A stretch of DNA of 64,000 nt from Mariprofundus sp. KV (GTDB lineage Bacteria; Pseudomonadota; Zetaproteobacteria; Mariprofundales; Mariprofundaceae). The notes below the pieces were generated by a model. The model saw only the letters and a list, made by a program, of their open reading frames with translations. It was not told the DNA's origin and ran no database searches. Where the stretch lies: contig NZ_VWNB01000001.1 of assembly GCF_013387475.1 (NCBI RefSeq), positions 152,559 through 216,558 of the forward strand, read 5' to 3'. Positions 26,122 through 34,622 of the stretch are shown here, one piece after another. Positions within the stretch are counted from its first letter, which is position 1. The number at the start of each line of letters is the position of its first letter. Both the position numbers and the translations under genes were made by a program.

Positions 26122-29100
26122 ATGACTGAGAAGAATAAAGCCAAACAGATCACCTGCGATGGCGGCACCGCTGTTGCCCATATCGCCTACCGGGTCAATG
26201 AGGTCTGCTCGATCTACCCGATCACCCCCTCCTCCGATATGTCGGAGCTGTGCGATCAGTGGGCGGCTCAGGGTAAACCCAACATCTGGGGACAGGTTCC
26301 CGAAGTCATTGAGCTGCAGTCCGAGGGTGGTGCAGCCGGCACCGCGCATGGCGCGCTACAGACCGGAGCTCTGACCACCACCTTTACCGCATCGCAGGGT
26401 CTGCTGCTGATGATCCCCAACATGTACAAGATTGCCGGTGAGTTGACCTCAACGGTATTCCATATTGCAGCCCGTTCACTGGCTACGCAGGCGCTCTCGA
26501 TCTTCGGTGACCATCAGGATGTGATGGCCGCCCGCTCCACCGGTTTTGCTGTGCTCTCATCTGCCTCTGTGCAGGAGGCGCATGATGCAGCCCTGATCGC
26601 ACATGCCGCGACGCTGAAGGCGCGCGTACCGTTCATGAACTTCTTCGACGGTTTCCGCACCTCGCATGAGATCAATAAAATCAGCCTGATCTCCGATGAT
26701 CAGATCAAAGCGATGATCGATGATGAACTGGTCTTCGCCCATCGTCGCCGCGCCCTGAACCCCGATAATCCATTCATTCGCGGCACCGCACAGAATCCGG
26801 ACGTTTACTTCCAGGGTCGTGAAAGCTCCAACGCCTTCTACAATGCCGTACCCGGCATCGTACAGGATACGATGGATCAACTGGCCGGATTGACCGGTCG
26901 CCAGTACCACCTGTTTGACTACTTCGGTGCAGACGATGCAGAGCATGTGATTATTATCATGGGCTCAGGCACTGAAACGGTTGAAGAGACTATCAAGGTA
27001 CTCAATGCGCAGGGAGCCAAACTTGGCGTGATCAATGTGCGTCTGTTCCGTCCGTTCTCGCGCCAGCACCTGCTTGCGGCACTACCTGCAACAGTGAAGA
27101 AGATCGCTGTGCTTGATCGTACCAAAGAGCCGGGCGCCTATGGTGAGCCGCTCTATCAGGATGTCATGGCTGCACTCTCCGAATCGGTGATGATCGGTGA
27201 ATTGCCTGCCCTGCCAAGGGTGGTTGGTGGCCGCTACGGCCTCTCCTCCAAAGAGTTTACTCCGGCCATGGTCAAAGCTGTGTTTAATGAGCTGACCAAA
27301 GCGACGCCGAAAAACAGCTTCACCATCGGCATCAATGATGATGTGACCCATACCAGCCTTGAGTATGACAAGAGCTTTAATATTGAGCCTGCCAATGTGA
27401 CCCGTGCCCTCTTCTTCGGCCTGGGCTCCGATGGCACCGTTTCAGCCAATAAAAACAGCATCAAGATTATCGGTGAGAACACGCCGCTGAACTGTCAGGG
27501 TTATTTTGTTTACGACTCGAAAAAAGCGGGCTCACAGACCGTATCCCATCTGCGTTTTGGTGCCGATCTGATTCGCGCCCCTTACCTTGTCGATTCAGCC
27601 AACTTTATCGCCTGCCATAAAGCCACCTTTATCTCGCAGGTGGATATGCTCGATAAAGCGGCGCAGAACGCTGTGTTCCTGCTCAACAGCCCGACATCTG
27701 CAGCGCTGATCTGGGATGAGTTGCCGAAACCTGTGCAGCAGACCATTATCGATAAAAATATCGATTTCTATGTTATTGATGCCTCTACCGTAGCCCGCAA
27801 TGCAGGCATGGGTCGCCGCATCAACACCATCATGCAGACCTGCTTCTTTGCCCTCTCCGGCGTACTGCCGCGTGATGAGGCGATTGCCCAGATCAAGGTT
27901 GCCATTGAGAAGACCTATGCCCGTAAAGGCATGAATGTGGTTGAACAGAACTTTAAAGCGGTGGATGCAGCCCTTGATCACCTCTACAAGGTCGAGACAC
28001 CGACCACAGCCACCAGCCAGCACGCTATGGATCTGATGGTGCCTGCACAGGCGCCTGAGTTTATCCAGAATGTGATCGCGCCGATGCTGGCAGGCAAGGG
28101 TGATGATCTGCCGGTCTCCATGATTCCGGTGGATGGCACCTACCCTTCAGGTTCTGCGCAGTGGGAGAAGCGTAATATCTCCGACTTCGTGCCCAAGTGG
28201 GAGCCGGATGTCTGCATCCAGTGCGGCAACTGCTCATTTGTATGTCCGCACAGTGTCATTCGTGCCAAGTTCTACCATGAGGACCATCTGGAAAATGCCC
28301 ATGAGGGCTTCCCTTCCGCCCCGGTATCAGCCCGCGGCTTCCCTGAAACCCGCTATACGCTTGAGATCTATCAGGAGGATTGTACCGGCTGTGAAATGTG
28401 CGTACATGCATGCCCTGCCTTTGACCTGACCGATGAAACCAAATCAAGAAAAGCGATCAACATGACGCCAAAAGCGCCGATGCTGGAGCAGGGAATTAAG
28501 GATGTTGAGTTCTTTGAGACCCTCCCTTACAACGATCGCGGCACCATCGACTACTCATCGGTTCGTGGTGCGCAGTTCCTTGAGCCACTGTTCGAGTTCT
28601 CCGGTGCATGTTCAGGCTGTGGTGAAACCCCGTATGTGAGGCTGCTGACCCAGCTCTTCGGTCCACGTCTGCTGGTTGCCAACGCCACCGGCTGTTCCTC
28701 TATCTATGGAGGCAACCTGCCCGCCACGCCGTGGACATCGAACAAGGATGGCAGAGGCCCTGCCTGGTCCAACTCGCTGTTCGAGGACAATGCCGAGTTC
28801 GGCCTGGGCATGCGCATTGCCGCCGACCAGCACACGCACATGGCCAAGCAGCAGCTGCAGGGGCTGAGTGAATATTTCGATGCCTCATTTATCGATGAGA
28901 TCATCCATGCTGACCAGAGCATCGGCTCCGGCATCACCCAGCAGCGCGAACGCGTTGAGAAGTTGAAACTGGTACTTGAAGGCATAGATGATCCGCGTGC
29001 CAGGAACCTGCTCACCGTGGTTAACCATCTGGTTCGCCGCAGTGTCTGGCTGATTGGTGGTGATGGCTGGGCTTATGATATCGGCTCTGCCGGACTCGAT

Positions 29101-29706
29101 CATGCGCTGGCATCAGGTCGCAATATCAATGTGCTGGTACTCGATACCGAGGTCTACTCCAATACCGGTGGTCAGGCTTCGAAATCGACACCGATAGGTG
29201 CCACTGCGAAGTTCGCATCAGCTGGCAAACCGGTCGGCAAGAAGGATCTGGCACTACAGGCGATCTCCTACGGCAATGTTTACGTAGCCCGCGTTGCTAT
29301 GGGTGCCAACCCGCAGCAGACACTGCTGGCGATGCGTGAGGCCGAAGATTATCCCGGCCCATCCATTATCCTTGCCTATAGCCACTGTATCGCACACGGC
29401 ATCGATATGACGCAGGGTCTGAATCAGCAGGATATGGCAGTTGCCTCAGGCTACTGGCCACTGATTCGCTACAATCCGATGCTGCGTCAGGCTGGCAAGC
29501 GCCCATTCGTACTGGACTCGCCAACACCGACGATGAAGGTGCGCGATTACGCCTACACCGAGATGCGCTACAAACTACTGCAGCGCAGTCACCCGGAAGA
29601 GGCGGAACGTCTGATGGGTCTGGCTCAGGAGTCAGCCGATCTGCGCTGGGCCACCTATGAACACATGGCCGAGCAGGATCCTTCTGAGTTCCAGCCCATG
29701 AAGTAA
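26122..29706 (+). CDS. Pyruvate:ferredoxin (flavodoxin) oxidoreductase, single-chain
   Basis: A 1194-residue PFOR of the NifJ type that interconverts pyruvate and acetyl-CoA plus CO2 with reduced ferredoxin. Domain order: N-terminal TPP-pyrimidine domain (VCSIYPITPSSDMSE), the gamma domain with the EKR-type region, a 2[4Fe-4S] ferredoxin domain (CIQCGNCSFVCP near 697 and CTGCEMCVHACP near 754), and the TPP domain (CSGCGETPYVRL, NATGCSSIYGGNLP, GDGWAYDIG). A cysteine-rich cluster site CSGCGE is present. A GTG start at 26107 is also possible, adding five residues. Coupled to the GltD-like gene. Confidence 0.95.
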   Translation: MTEKNKAKQITCDGGTAVAHIAYRVNEVCSIYPITPSSDMSELCDQWAAQGKPNIWGQVPEVIELQSEGGAAGTAHGALQTGALTTTFTASQGLLLMIPNMYKIAGELTSTVFHIAARSLATQALSIFGDHQDVMAARSTGFAVLSSASVQEAHDAALIAHAATLKARVPFMNFFDGFRTSHEINKISLISDDQIKAMIDDELVFAHRRRALNPDNPFIRGTAQNPDVYFQGRESSNAFYNAVPGIVQDTMDQLAGLTGRQYHLFDYFGADDAEHVIIIMGSGTETVEETIKVLNAQGAKLGVINVRLFRPFSRQHLLAALPATVKKIAVLDRTKEPGAYGEPLYQDVMAALSESVMIGELPALPRVVGGRYGLSSKEFTPAMVKAVFNELTKATPKNSFTIGINDDVTHTSLEYDKSFNIEPANVTRALFFGLGSDGTVSANKNSIKIIGENTPLNCQGYFVYDSKKAGSQTVSHLRFGADLIRAPYLVDSANFIACHKATFISQVDMLDKAAQNAVFLLNSPTSAALIWDELPKPVQQTIIDKNIDFYVIDASTVARNAGMGRRINTIMQTCFFALSGVLPRDEAIAQIKVAIEKTYARKGMNVVEQNFKAVDAALDHLYKVETPTTATSQHAMDLMVPAQAPEFIQNVIAPMLAGKGDDLPVSMIPVDGTYPSGSAQWEKRNISDFVPKWEPDVCIQCGNCSFVCPHSVIRAKFYHEDHLENAHEGFPSAPVSARGFPETRYTLEIYQEDCTGCEMCVHACPAFDLTDETKSRKAINMTPKAPMLEQGIKDVEFFETLPYNDRGTIDYSSVRGAQFLEPLFEFSGACSGCGETPYVRLLTQLFGPRLLVANATGCSSIYGGNLPATPWTSNKDGRGPAWSNSLFEDNAEFGLGMRIAADQHTHMAKQQLQGLSEYFDASFIDEIIHADQSIGSGITQQRERVEKLKLVLEGIDDPRARNLLTVVNHLVRRSVWLIGGDGWAYDIGSAGLDHALASGRNINVLVLDTEVYSNTGGQASKSTPIGATAKFASAGKPVGKKDLALQAISYGNVYVARVAMGANPQQTLLAMREAEDYPGPSIILAYSHCIAHGIDMTQGLNQQDMAVASGYWPLIRYNPMLRQAGKRPFVLDSPTPTMKVRDYAYTEMRYKLLQRSHPEEAERLMGLAQESADLRWATYEHMAEQDPSEFQPMK

Positions 29707-29711
29707 CAGAG

Positions 29712-29735
29712 ATATCCCCGGCCTGCCGGGGATAT
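29712..29735. terminator. Strong hairpin after the PFOR gene
   Basis: A perfect 10-bp stem, ATATCCCCGG / CCGGGGATAT with loop CCTG, just after the PFOR stop. The following TGCTTT is a weak T-tract, so it may attenuate rather than fully end transcription into sthA. Confidence 0.6.
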
Positions 29736-29765
29736 TGCTTTAACACTGCCAGACAGGAGCGCACC

Positions 29766-31148
29766 ATGAAGTATGATTATGACATCCTGATCGTCGGATC
29801 CGGCCCTGCAGGTCAACATGCCGCCTGGCAGGCTGCTCGCATGGGCAAAAAAGCTGCGATTGTTGAGCGTAAGCCGAGCATCGGTGGCGCCGGGCTGCAG
29901 ACAGGCACCATCCCCAGCAAAGCACTGCGTGAAGCTGCCTATCTTGCCTCCAGAACAGGTGCGCAGGGTATGCGTGAAGCATCCCGTACAGCCCGTTACG
30001 GTGTCATGGCTGAGGCGGTACGACGCAAGGATATGGTCATCACCCAGCAGGAGTCGGTGATCGTAAAGAGGCTACTGAAGTCGGGGGTCAGCCTGATTCC
30101 GGGTGAAGCCTCCTTTGTTGATGCGCATACGCTGGAGGTGATGGACAGCTCTGGTGGTTCCAGACAACTGACCGCTGATATTATTCTGTTGGCCACCGGC
30201 TCCAGACCACGTCGCCCCTCGCATATCCCGTTTGATAAAAAAACGGTACTCGACTCCACCTCGATCCTCAATCTTAAAAAACTACCAAGAAGCCTTCTGG
30301 TGGTGGGTGGCGGTGTCATCGCCTGTGAGTTCGTATCGATCTTTGCTGCTCTCGGTGTTGAGGTCACTGTTGTTGATTCACATGAACAGCTGCTGGCTTA
30401 TCTCAGTGAAGATGTGGTTGGCGTTCTGGCTGAATCCTTTGAAAATATGGGTGTTGAGTTTCATATGCAGGAGCGCGTAGCTGCGATCAGTATTGAGGAG
30501 GGTCGCACGCTTACCCTGCTGGAGTCGGGCAAAAAGCTCTACTCCGAGGCAGTGCTATATGCGCTGGGTCGAGAGCCCAATTCACAGAGTCTGAACACAC
30601 CAAAGGTCGGCCTTGAGCTGGATCAGGGGTGGATCAGTGTGAATGATAATTTTCAGACCAGCACCCCCAATATCTATGCCGTAGGCGATCTGATCGGCTG
30701 GCCTGCGCTGGCCTCAACCGGCATGGAGCAGGGACGCGCTGCCGTACTGCACGCTTTTGCAGGCAAAACGCACGCCATGGCCGAGCATCTGCCGATGGCC
30801 ATTTATGCGATTCCCGAGATCTCCTGGGTCGGCAAAACCGAGAAAGAGGCGAAAAAAGAGAAGCTTGATTACGTGGTTGGGCGCGGCAACTTTAAAGAGA
30901 GCGCTCGCGGTCAGATTATCGGCGACAGCATTGGTCTGGTGAAGCTGATCGTGGATGCCAGGTCGCACAAGTTGATTGGTGTCCATATTGCCGGTGAACA
31001 TGCCAGCGAACTGATCCATACCGGCCAGCTACTGATGCATTTTAACGGCACAGTGCATGATCTGGTCAGCAATGTATTCAACTATCCGACACTGGCAGAG
31101 TGCTACAAACTTGCTGCGCTCGACTGCCTGGAGAATCTGAAACCATAA
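29766..31148 (+). CDS. sthA: Soluble pyridine nucleotide transhydrogenase SthA-like flavoprotein
   Basis: A 460-residue FAD protein of the dihydrolipoamide dehydrogenase fold. FAD site ILIVGSGPAGQHAAWQAARMG, NAD(P) site LLVVGGGVIACEFVSIFAALG, and second FAD motif PNIYAVGDLIGWPALA. The disulfide position reads GGAGLQTGTIPSKALRE: neither redox cysteine is present, which excludes a disulfide reductase and fits SthA (which keeps the TIPSKALRE end). It lets NADH and NADPH exchange reducing power, matching the adjacent redox block. Confidence 0.85.
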   Translation: MKYDYDILIVGSGPAGQHAAWQAARMGKKAAIVERKPSIGGAGLQTGTIPSKALREAAYLASRTGAQGMREASRTARYGVMAEAVRRKDMVITQQESVIVKRLLKSGVSLIPGEASFVDAHTLEVMDSSGGSRQLTADIILLATGSRPRRPSHIPFDKKTVLDSTSILNLKKLPRSLLVVGGGVIACEFVSIFAALGVEVTVVDSHEQLLAYLSEDVVGVLAESFENMGVEFHMQERVAAISIEEGRTLTLLESGKKLYSEAVLYALGREPNSQSLNTPKVGLELDQGWISVNDNFQTSTPNIYAVGDLIGWPALASTGMEQGRAAVLHAFAGKTHAMAEHLPMAIYAIPEISWVGKTEKEAKKEKLDYVVGRGNFKESARGQIIGDSIGLVKLIVDARSHKLIGVHIAGEHASELIHTGQLLMHFNGTVHDLVSNVFNYPTLAECYKLAALDCLENLKP

Positions 31149-31209
31149 GCCTTACCTGAGACAGACAAGGGGTACCATTGGGCAATCCCTGCTGTATAAT
31201 GGCCTGTCT

Positions 31210-31896
31210 ATGGAAGAGACCGTGCGCCGCACCACTGCATGGACATTGTTCATCGCACTCCTGTTTGCCCTGACCGGCAACGCGCATATCGTACTGGCCG
31301 CAGAGAAACCAGCCCAACAGCACCGTGAAACTCTGGCTGTCATGCAGATGCTCTACGGTATCGAGGTGCGTGCTGCACACCGTTTCCAGCTATTCTCAGA
31401 TCGCGCCAGCGCCGAGGGTTATGCCAGTATCGCCCATCTCTTTAAAGCCATCGCGTTCTCCGAGACCATCCATGCCGACCATTTCAAAGCGCTGATCGAA
31501 AGCCTCGGCGACAAAACTGCCACCATTGACCTCTCATCCATCAAAGTGGCATCAACCGATGACAATCTTGCATATGCCTCAACCACAGAACTGGCAGAGA
31601 TCAACAGCCAATACCCCCGCTATATCCGACGCATCGCCCCGGAAGGGCACCAGCAGGCGCAACAGTATATCGAATATGCCTGGGAGGCAGAGAAACATCA
31701 CCGCAAGCTGATCGAAGAGATGCAGAGCCAGACTGCGCGCCTTTTCAACAAAGTGCTGGCAACCTTCGGCGCAGCAGGTGGCAAACGCTACTACGTCAAT
31801 CAGACGTGTGGCACCACTGTCACCGAACTACCCGAAGATCACTGCCCGGTATGCCATATGCCGGTAGCAACCTATATCGAAGTCCCAAAGCCCTGA
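31210..31896 (+). CDS. Exported rubrerythrin-family protein with degenerate rubredoxin-like tail
   Basis: A 228-residue protein with a Sec signal (about residues 10-31, ending LAA), unusual for rubrerythrins. The diiron four-helix domain has IEVRAAHRFQLFSD, AFSETIHADHFKAL (ExxH ligands) and EYAWEAEKHHRKLIEEM. The C-terminal domain reads YYVNQTCGTT and CPVCHMP: the first cysteine of the usual CxxCG is Asn, leaving three Cys. It may scavenge peroxide or handle iron in the periplasm; this is inferred. TATAAT at 31195-31200 leaves only a few bases of leader. Confidence 0.85.
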   Translation: MEETVRRTTAWTLFIALLFALTGNAHIVLAAEKPAQQHRETLAVMQMLYGIEVRAAHRFQLFSDRASAEGYASIAHLFKAIAFSETIHADHFKALIESLGDKTATIDLSSIKVASTDDNLAYASTTELAEINSQYPRYIRRIAPEGHQQAQQYIEYAWEAEKHHRKLIEEMQSQTARLFNKVLATFGAAGGKRYYVNQTCGTTVTELPEDHCPVCHMPVATYIEVPKP

Positions 31897-31937
31897 CCTC
31901 TTCGCTCTGACAAGGAGGCACGGCAAGGCACTATTTC

Positions 31938-31952
31938 TGTTACAATAGAAGT
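31938..31952 (+). promoter_or_regulatory. Extended -10 element giving a leaderless start
   Basis: TGTTACAAT at 31938-31946 (TGn plus TACAAT) ends six bases before the ATG at 31953. No ribosome-binding site follows the expected start point. Confidence 0.5.
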
Positions 31953-32618
31953 ATGCGCAACTCATTCTCCCCCTCCCGCCTGCTGCTGCTCATCCTGCTT
32001 ATCTCTCTGCTGCTGGTCGTGGTACAGATGGAACTGGTATCACTGGTCTTTGCAAAGCTCGGACTCTCCCCTAATCAGGGCATGCTGCTTCTGCTCTTCT
32101 CTCTGATGGGCAGCCTGCTGAATCTGCCGCTGCTCTCCATCAAGGCAGAGATGCCGAAAGTCGAGATTAAAATCAATACACCGCAGGGGCTGCTGCATAT
32201 TCCGATTCCGTTTGAAGGAAAAACAGTGATTGCTGTGAATGTTGGCGGTTGTCTGATTCCACTGGTCTTCTCTGCCAGCCTGATTCATCGCTTCCCTATT
32301 CCGACCTCTGCACTTCTACTCACAACTGGCCTCTGCTCGATCATCTGCTATCTGGCCAGCCGCCCGATTCCCGGTATCGGTATCGGTATGATGCCGCTCG
32401 TCGCCCCGGTCACCGCCGCCATCATCGCCATCACCTTCGGCGGTGAATATGCCGCACCACTGGCCTACATCACCGGCACACTGGGTGTGATCATCGGCGC
32501 CGATCTGATGCACATGAAGGATATCTCCAGACTCGGCACCCCCGTCGCCTCCATCGGCGGCGCAGGCACCTTCGACGGCATCTTTCTCACCGGTATCGTT
32601 GCTGTGCTACTTACTTAG
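31953..32618 (+). CDS. DUF1614 membrane protein
   Basis: A 221-residue polytopic membrane protein of the DUF1614 family, found widely in bacteria and archaea without known function. About seven helices are visible. Family signatures are SLLNLPLLSIKAEMP, VAVNVGGCLIPL-like (AVNVGGCLIPLVFSASLI), RPIPGIGIGMMPLVAP and the C-terminal IGGAGTFDGIFLTGIVAVL. It is followed by a terminator shared with the convergent pdh operon. Confidence 0.82.
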   Translation: MRNSFSPSRLLLLILLISLLLVVVQMELVSLVFAKLGLSPNQGMLLLLFSLMGSLLNLPLLSIKAEMPKVEIKINTPQGLLHIPIPFEGKTVIAVNVGGCLIPLVFSASLIHRFPIPTSALLLTTGLCSIICYLASRPIPGIGIGMMPLVAPVTAAIIAITFGGEYAAPLAYITGTLGVIIGADLMHMKDISRLGTPVASIGGAGTFDGIFLTGIVAVLLT

Positions 32619-32641
32619 CATCCGACAATCAGCCAATAAAA

Positions 32642-32666
32642 AAGGCTCCCGAAGGAGCCTTTTTTA
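32642..32666. terminator. Bidirectional terminator between DUF1614 and lpdA
   Basis: AAGGCTCC / GGAGCCTT stem with loop CGAA, flanked by A6 and T7, between convergent genes. Confidence 0.85.
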
Positions 32667-32685
32667 TCACCATCTATCAGACAGG

Positions 32686-34527
32686 TTAGATATGAATGGC
32701 ACGATCATCGGAATCGAGCACGGATTCGTGGATCATCTCCGAGAGGGTTGGATGCGGGAACATGTGGTGTGCCAACTCTGCTTCAGTAGTCTCCAGTGTT
32801 TTGGCGACACCGAGTGAAACGATCATCTCGGTCGCTTCAGCACCGACGATGTGCGCACCCAGCAGCTCACCGGTTTCAGCATGAAAGATGGTTTTGACCA
32901 TGCCTTCAGTCTCAGCCAGACCCATCGCTTTACCGTTGGTGCCGTATGGCATGCGGCCCACTTTGTAGGGAATGCCCTCTTCTTTGCACGCGTTCTCTGT
33001 TTTACCGCATGAACCGACCTGTGGCTGGCAGTAGGTACAACCCGGTACATTACCATAATCAACAGGATGCGGATGTTTCCCGGCAATCGCCTCGACACAG
33101 ACAATGCCCTCATGGCTGGCCACGTGTGCCAGTGCAGGGGCACCAACCACGTCACCGATGGCGTAGATGCCGGGATGGTCGGTACGATACCAGTCATCCA
33201 CTGCAATGGTGTTACGCTCCACCTTCATGGCGGTATTTTCAGCACCAATGGCATCGGTATTACCGATCACGCCAACAGCAACCAGACAGACATCACCTTC
33301 AACACTTAACTGTTTGCCTTTGGACTCATACGCTACGATAGCTTTGCCATCGACATTTTTCGCCGACGATACCATCGCACCGGTAATAATCTTGATCTTC
33401 TGTTTCTTGAAGCTGCGCTCCACCACACGGGAGATCTCATGATCCTCCAGCGGCAGAATCTGATCCGCCGCTTCGATTACCGTCACATCAGAACCCATCG
33501 CGTTGTAGAAGTAGGCGAACTCCATGCCGATGGCTCCGGAGCCTATCACCACCAGCTTCTTCGGCAGGGCTGTTGGCGCCAGCGCCTGTTTGTAGGTGAT
33601 GATCACCTCGTTATCGACATCCATGCCCGGGAATGCACGCGCACGCGCACCGGTAGCCACAATCACATGTTTGGCGGTGACCTGCTTAGAGTTGCCTTCA
33701 CTATCTTTGACCATCAAGCGGTTATCCGCCTCAAATGTCGCGTAACCCTCGATATGTTCGATCTTGTTCTTCTTGAACAGGAAGCCGATACCACCATTGA
33801 GCTTGGCCGAGATGGCACGTGAACGGGCAACGGCCTTCTCCAGATCGGGATTGGCCTCAGTCACACCCAGGCCCAGCGCATCACCACTATGTTTGATGAT
33901 ATTGATCACCTCAGCGGTACGCAGCAGCGCTTTGGTTGGAATACAACCCCAGTTCAGGCAGATGCCACCAAGATGGGTCGACTCGATACAGGCGACCTTG
34001 AAACCGAGCTGGGCAGCACGAATCGCCGCCACATAACCGCCGGGGCCGGCGCCAATCACCACCAGATCATACTCGCCATCAGCATTGAACAGACCGGCAG
34101 TTTTCAGATGCAGAGCTTCCGCCTCCTCGGCATCGTGCGCTTCATGCGCTGCGATGGATGCCGGATGCAAATCAGGAGCGGATTCTGAACCCAGCTCAAC
34201 TGCCTCCTCACATTCAACCTCTTCACTGATCGCGATAGCACAATCTGCTGCCGAACCCTCTGCCCGGTAGTCATCTGCAACCTCTTCATCATCCTCACGA
34301 ATCACGGCAATCGGAGCGCCTACAGTGACAACAGAGCCTTCAGGGGCGATGATTTTGTGCAGCACTCCCTCATCGACAACCTCCATCTCCATGGTCGCTT
34401 TATCAGTCTCAATCTCGGCCATCACTTCACCGGAGATGAGTTCATCACCCTCTTTTTTCAACCAGCGGGCAATGCGCCCTTCGGTCATGGTTGGCGATAA
34501 CTGGGTCATAAAAATATCAATCGGCAT
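32686..34527 (-). CDS. lpdA: Dihydrolipoamide dehydrogenase (E3) with N-terminal lipoyl domain
   Basis: A 613-residue E3 subunit that re-oxidises lipoyl groups with NAD+. A lipoyl domain (1-80) carries ETDKATMEMEV with the lipoylated Lys. An acidic/Ala-rich linker follows, then the flavoprotein: VVIGAGPGGYVAAIRAAQLG, active-site disulfide GGICLNWGCIPTKALL, NAD motif KLVVIGSGAIGMEFAYF and the catalytic His region HMFPHPTLSEMIHESV. An unusual Cys-rich stretch (GCTYCQPQVGSCGKTENACK) replaces the common YTxPEVA segment. Last gene of the pdh operon. Confidence 0.95.
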   Translation of the reverse strand: MPIDIFMTQLSPTMTEGRIARWLKKEGDELISGEVMAEIETDKATMEMEVVDEGVLHKIIAPEGSVVTVGAPIAVIREDDEEVADDYRAEGSAADCAIAISEEVECEEAVELGSESAPDLHPASIAAHEAHDAEEAEALHLKTAGLFNADGEYDLVVIGAGPGGYVAAIRAAQLGFKVACIESTHLGGICLNWGCIPTKALLRTAEVINIIKHSGDALGLGVTEANPDLEKAVARSRAISAKLNGGIGFLFKKNKIEHIEGYATFEADNRLMVKDSEGNSKQVTAKHVIVATGARARAFPGMDVDNEVIITYKQALAPTALPKKLVVIGSGAIGMEFAYFYNAMGSDVTVIEAADQILPLEDHEISRVVERSFKKQKIKIITGAMVSSAKNVDGKAIVAYESKGKQLSVEGDVCLVAVGVIGNTDAIGAENTAMKVERNTIAVDDWYRTDHPGIYAIGDVVGAPALAHVASHEGIVCVEAIAGKHPHPVDYGNVPGCTYCQPQVGSCGKTENACKEEGIPYKVGRMPYGTNGKAMGLAETEGMVKTIFHAETGELLGAHIVGAEATEMIVSLGVAKTLETTEAELAHHMFPHPTLSEMIHESVLDSDDRAIHI

Positions 34528-34548
34528 TATAAAACCTCATAAAGAATT

Positions 34549-34618
34549 AACCACAGAGACACTAAGGCACAAAGAAGAGCGAATCATGTTTTTATGCCTC
34601 TTTGCACTTGCATGGTTC
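34549..34618. repeat. CACAGAGACAC-type repeat between lpdA and pdhC
   Basis: ACCACAGAGACAC then AAGGCACAAAG reads outward, and TGCCTCTTTGCACTTG approximates the other arm. Same family as the copies at 35930-35995 and 54926-54951. It fills most of the 95-bp intergenic gap inside the operon. Confidence 0.7.
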
Positions 34619-34622
34619 GTAT

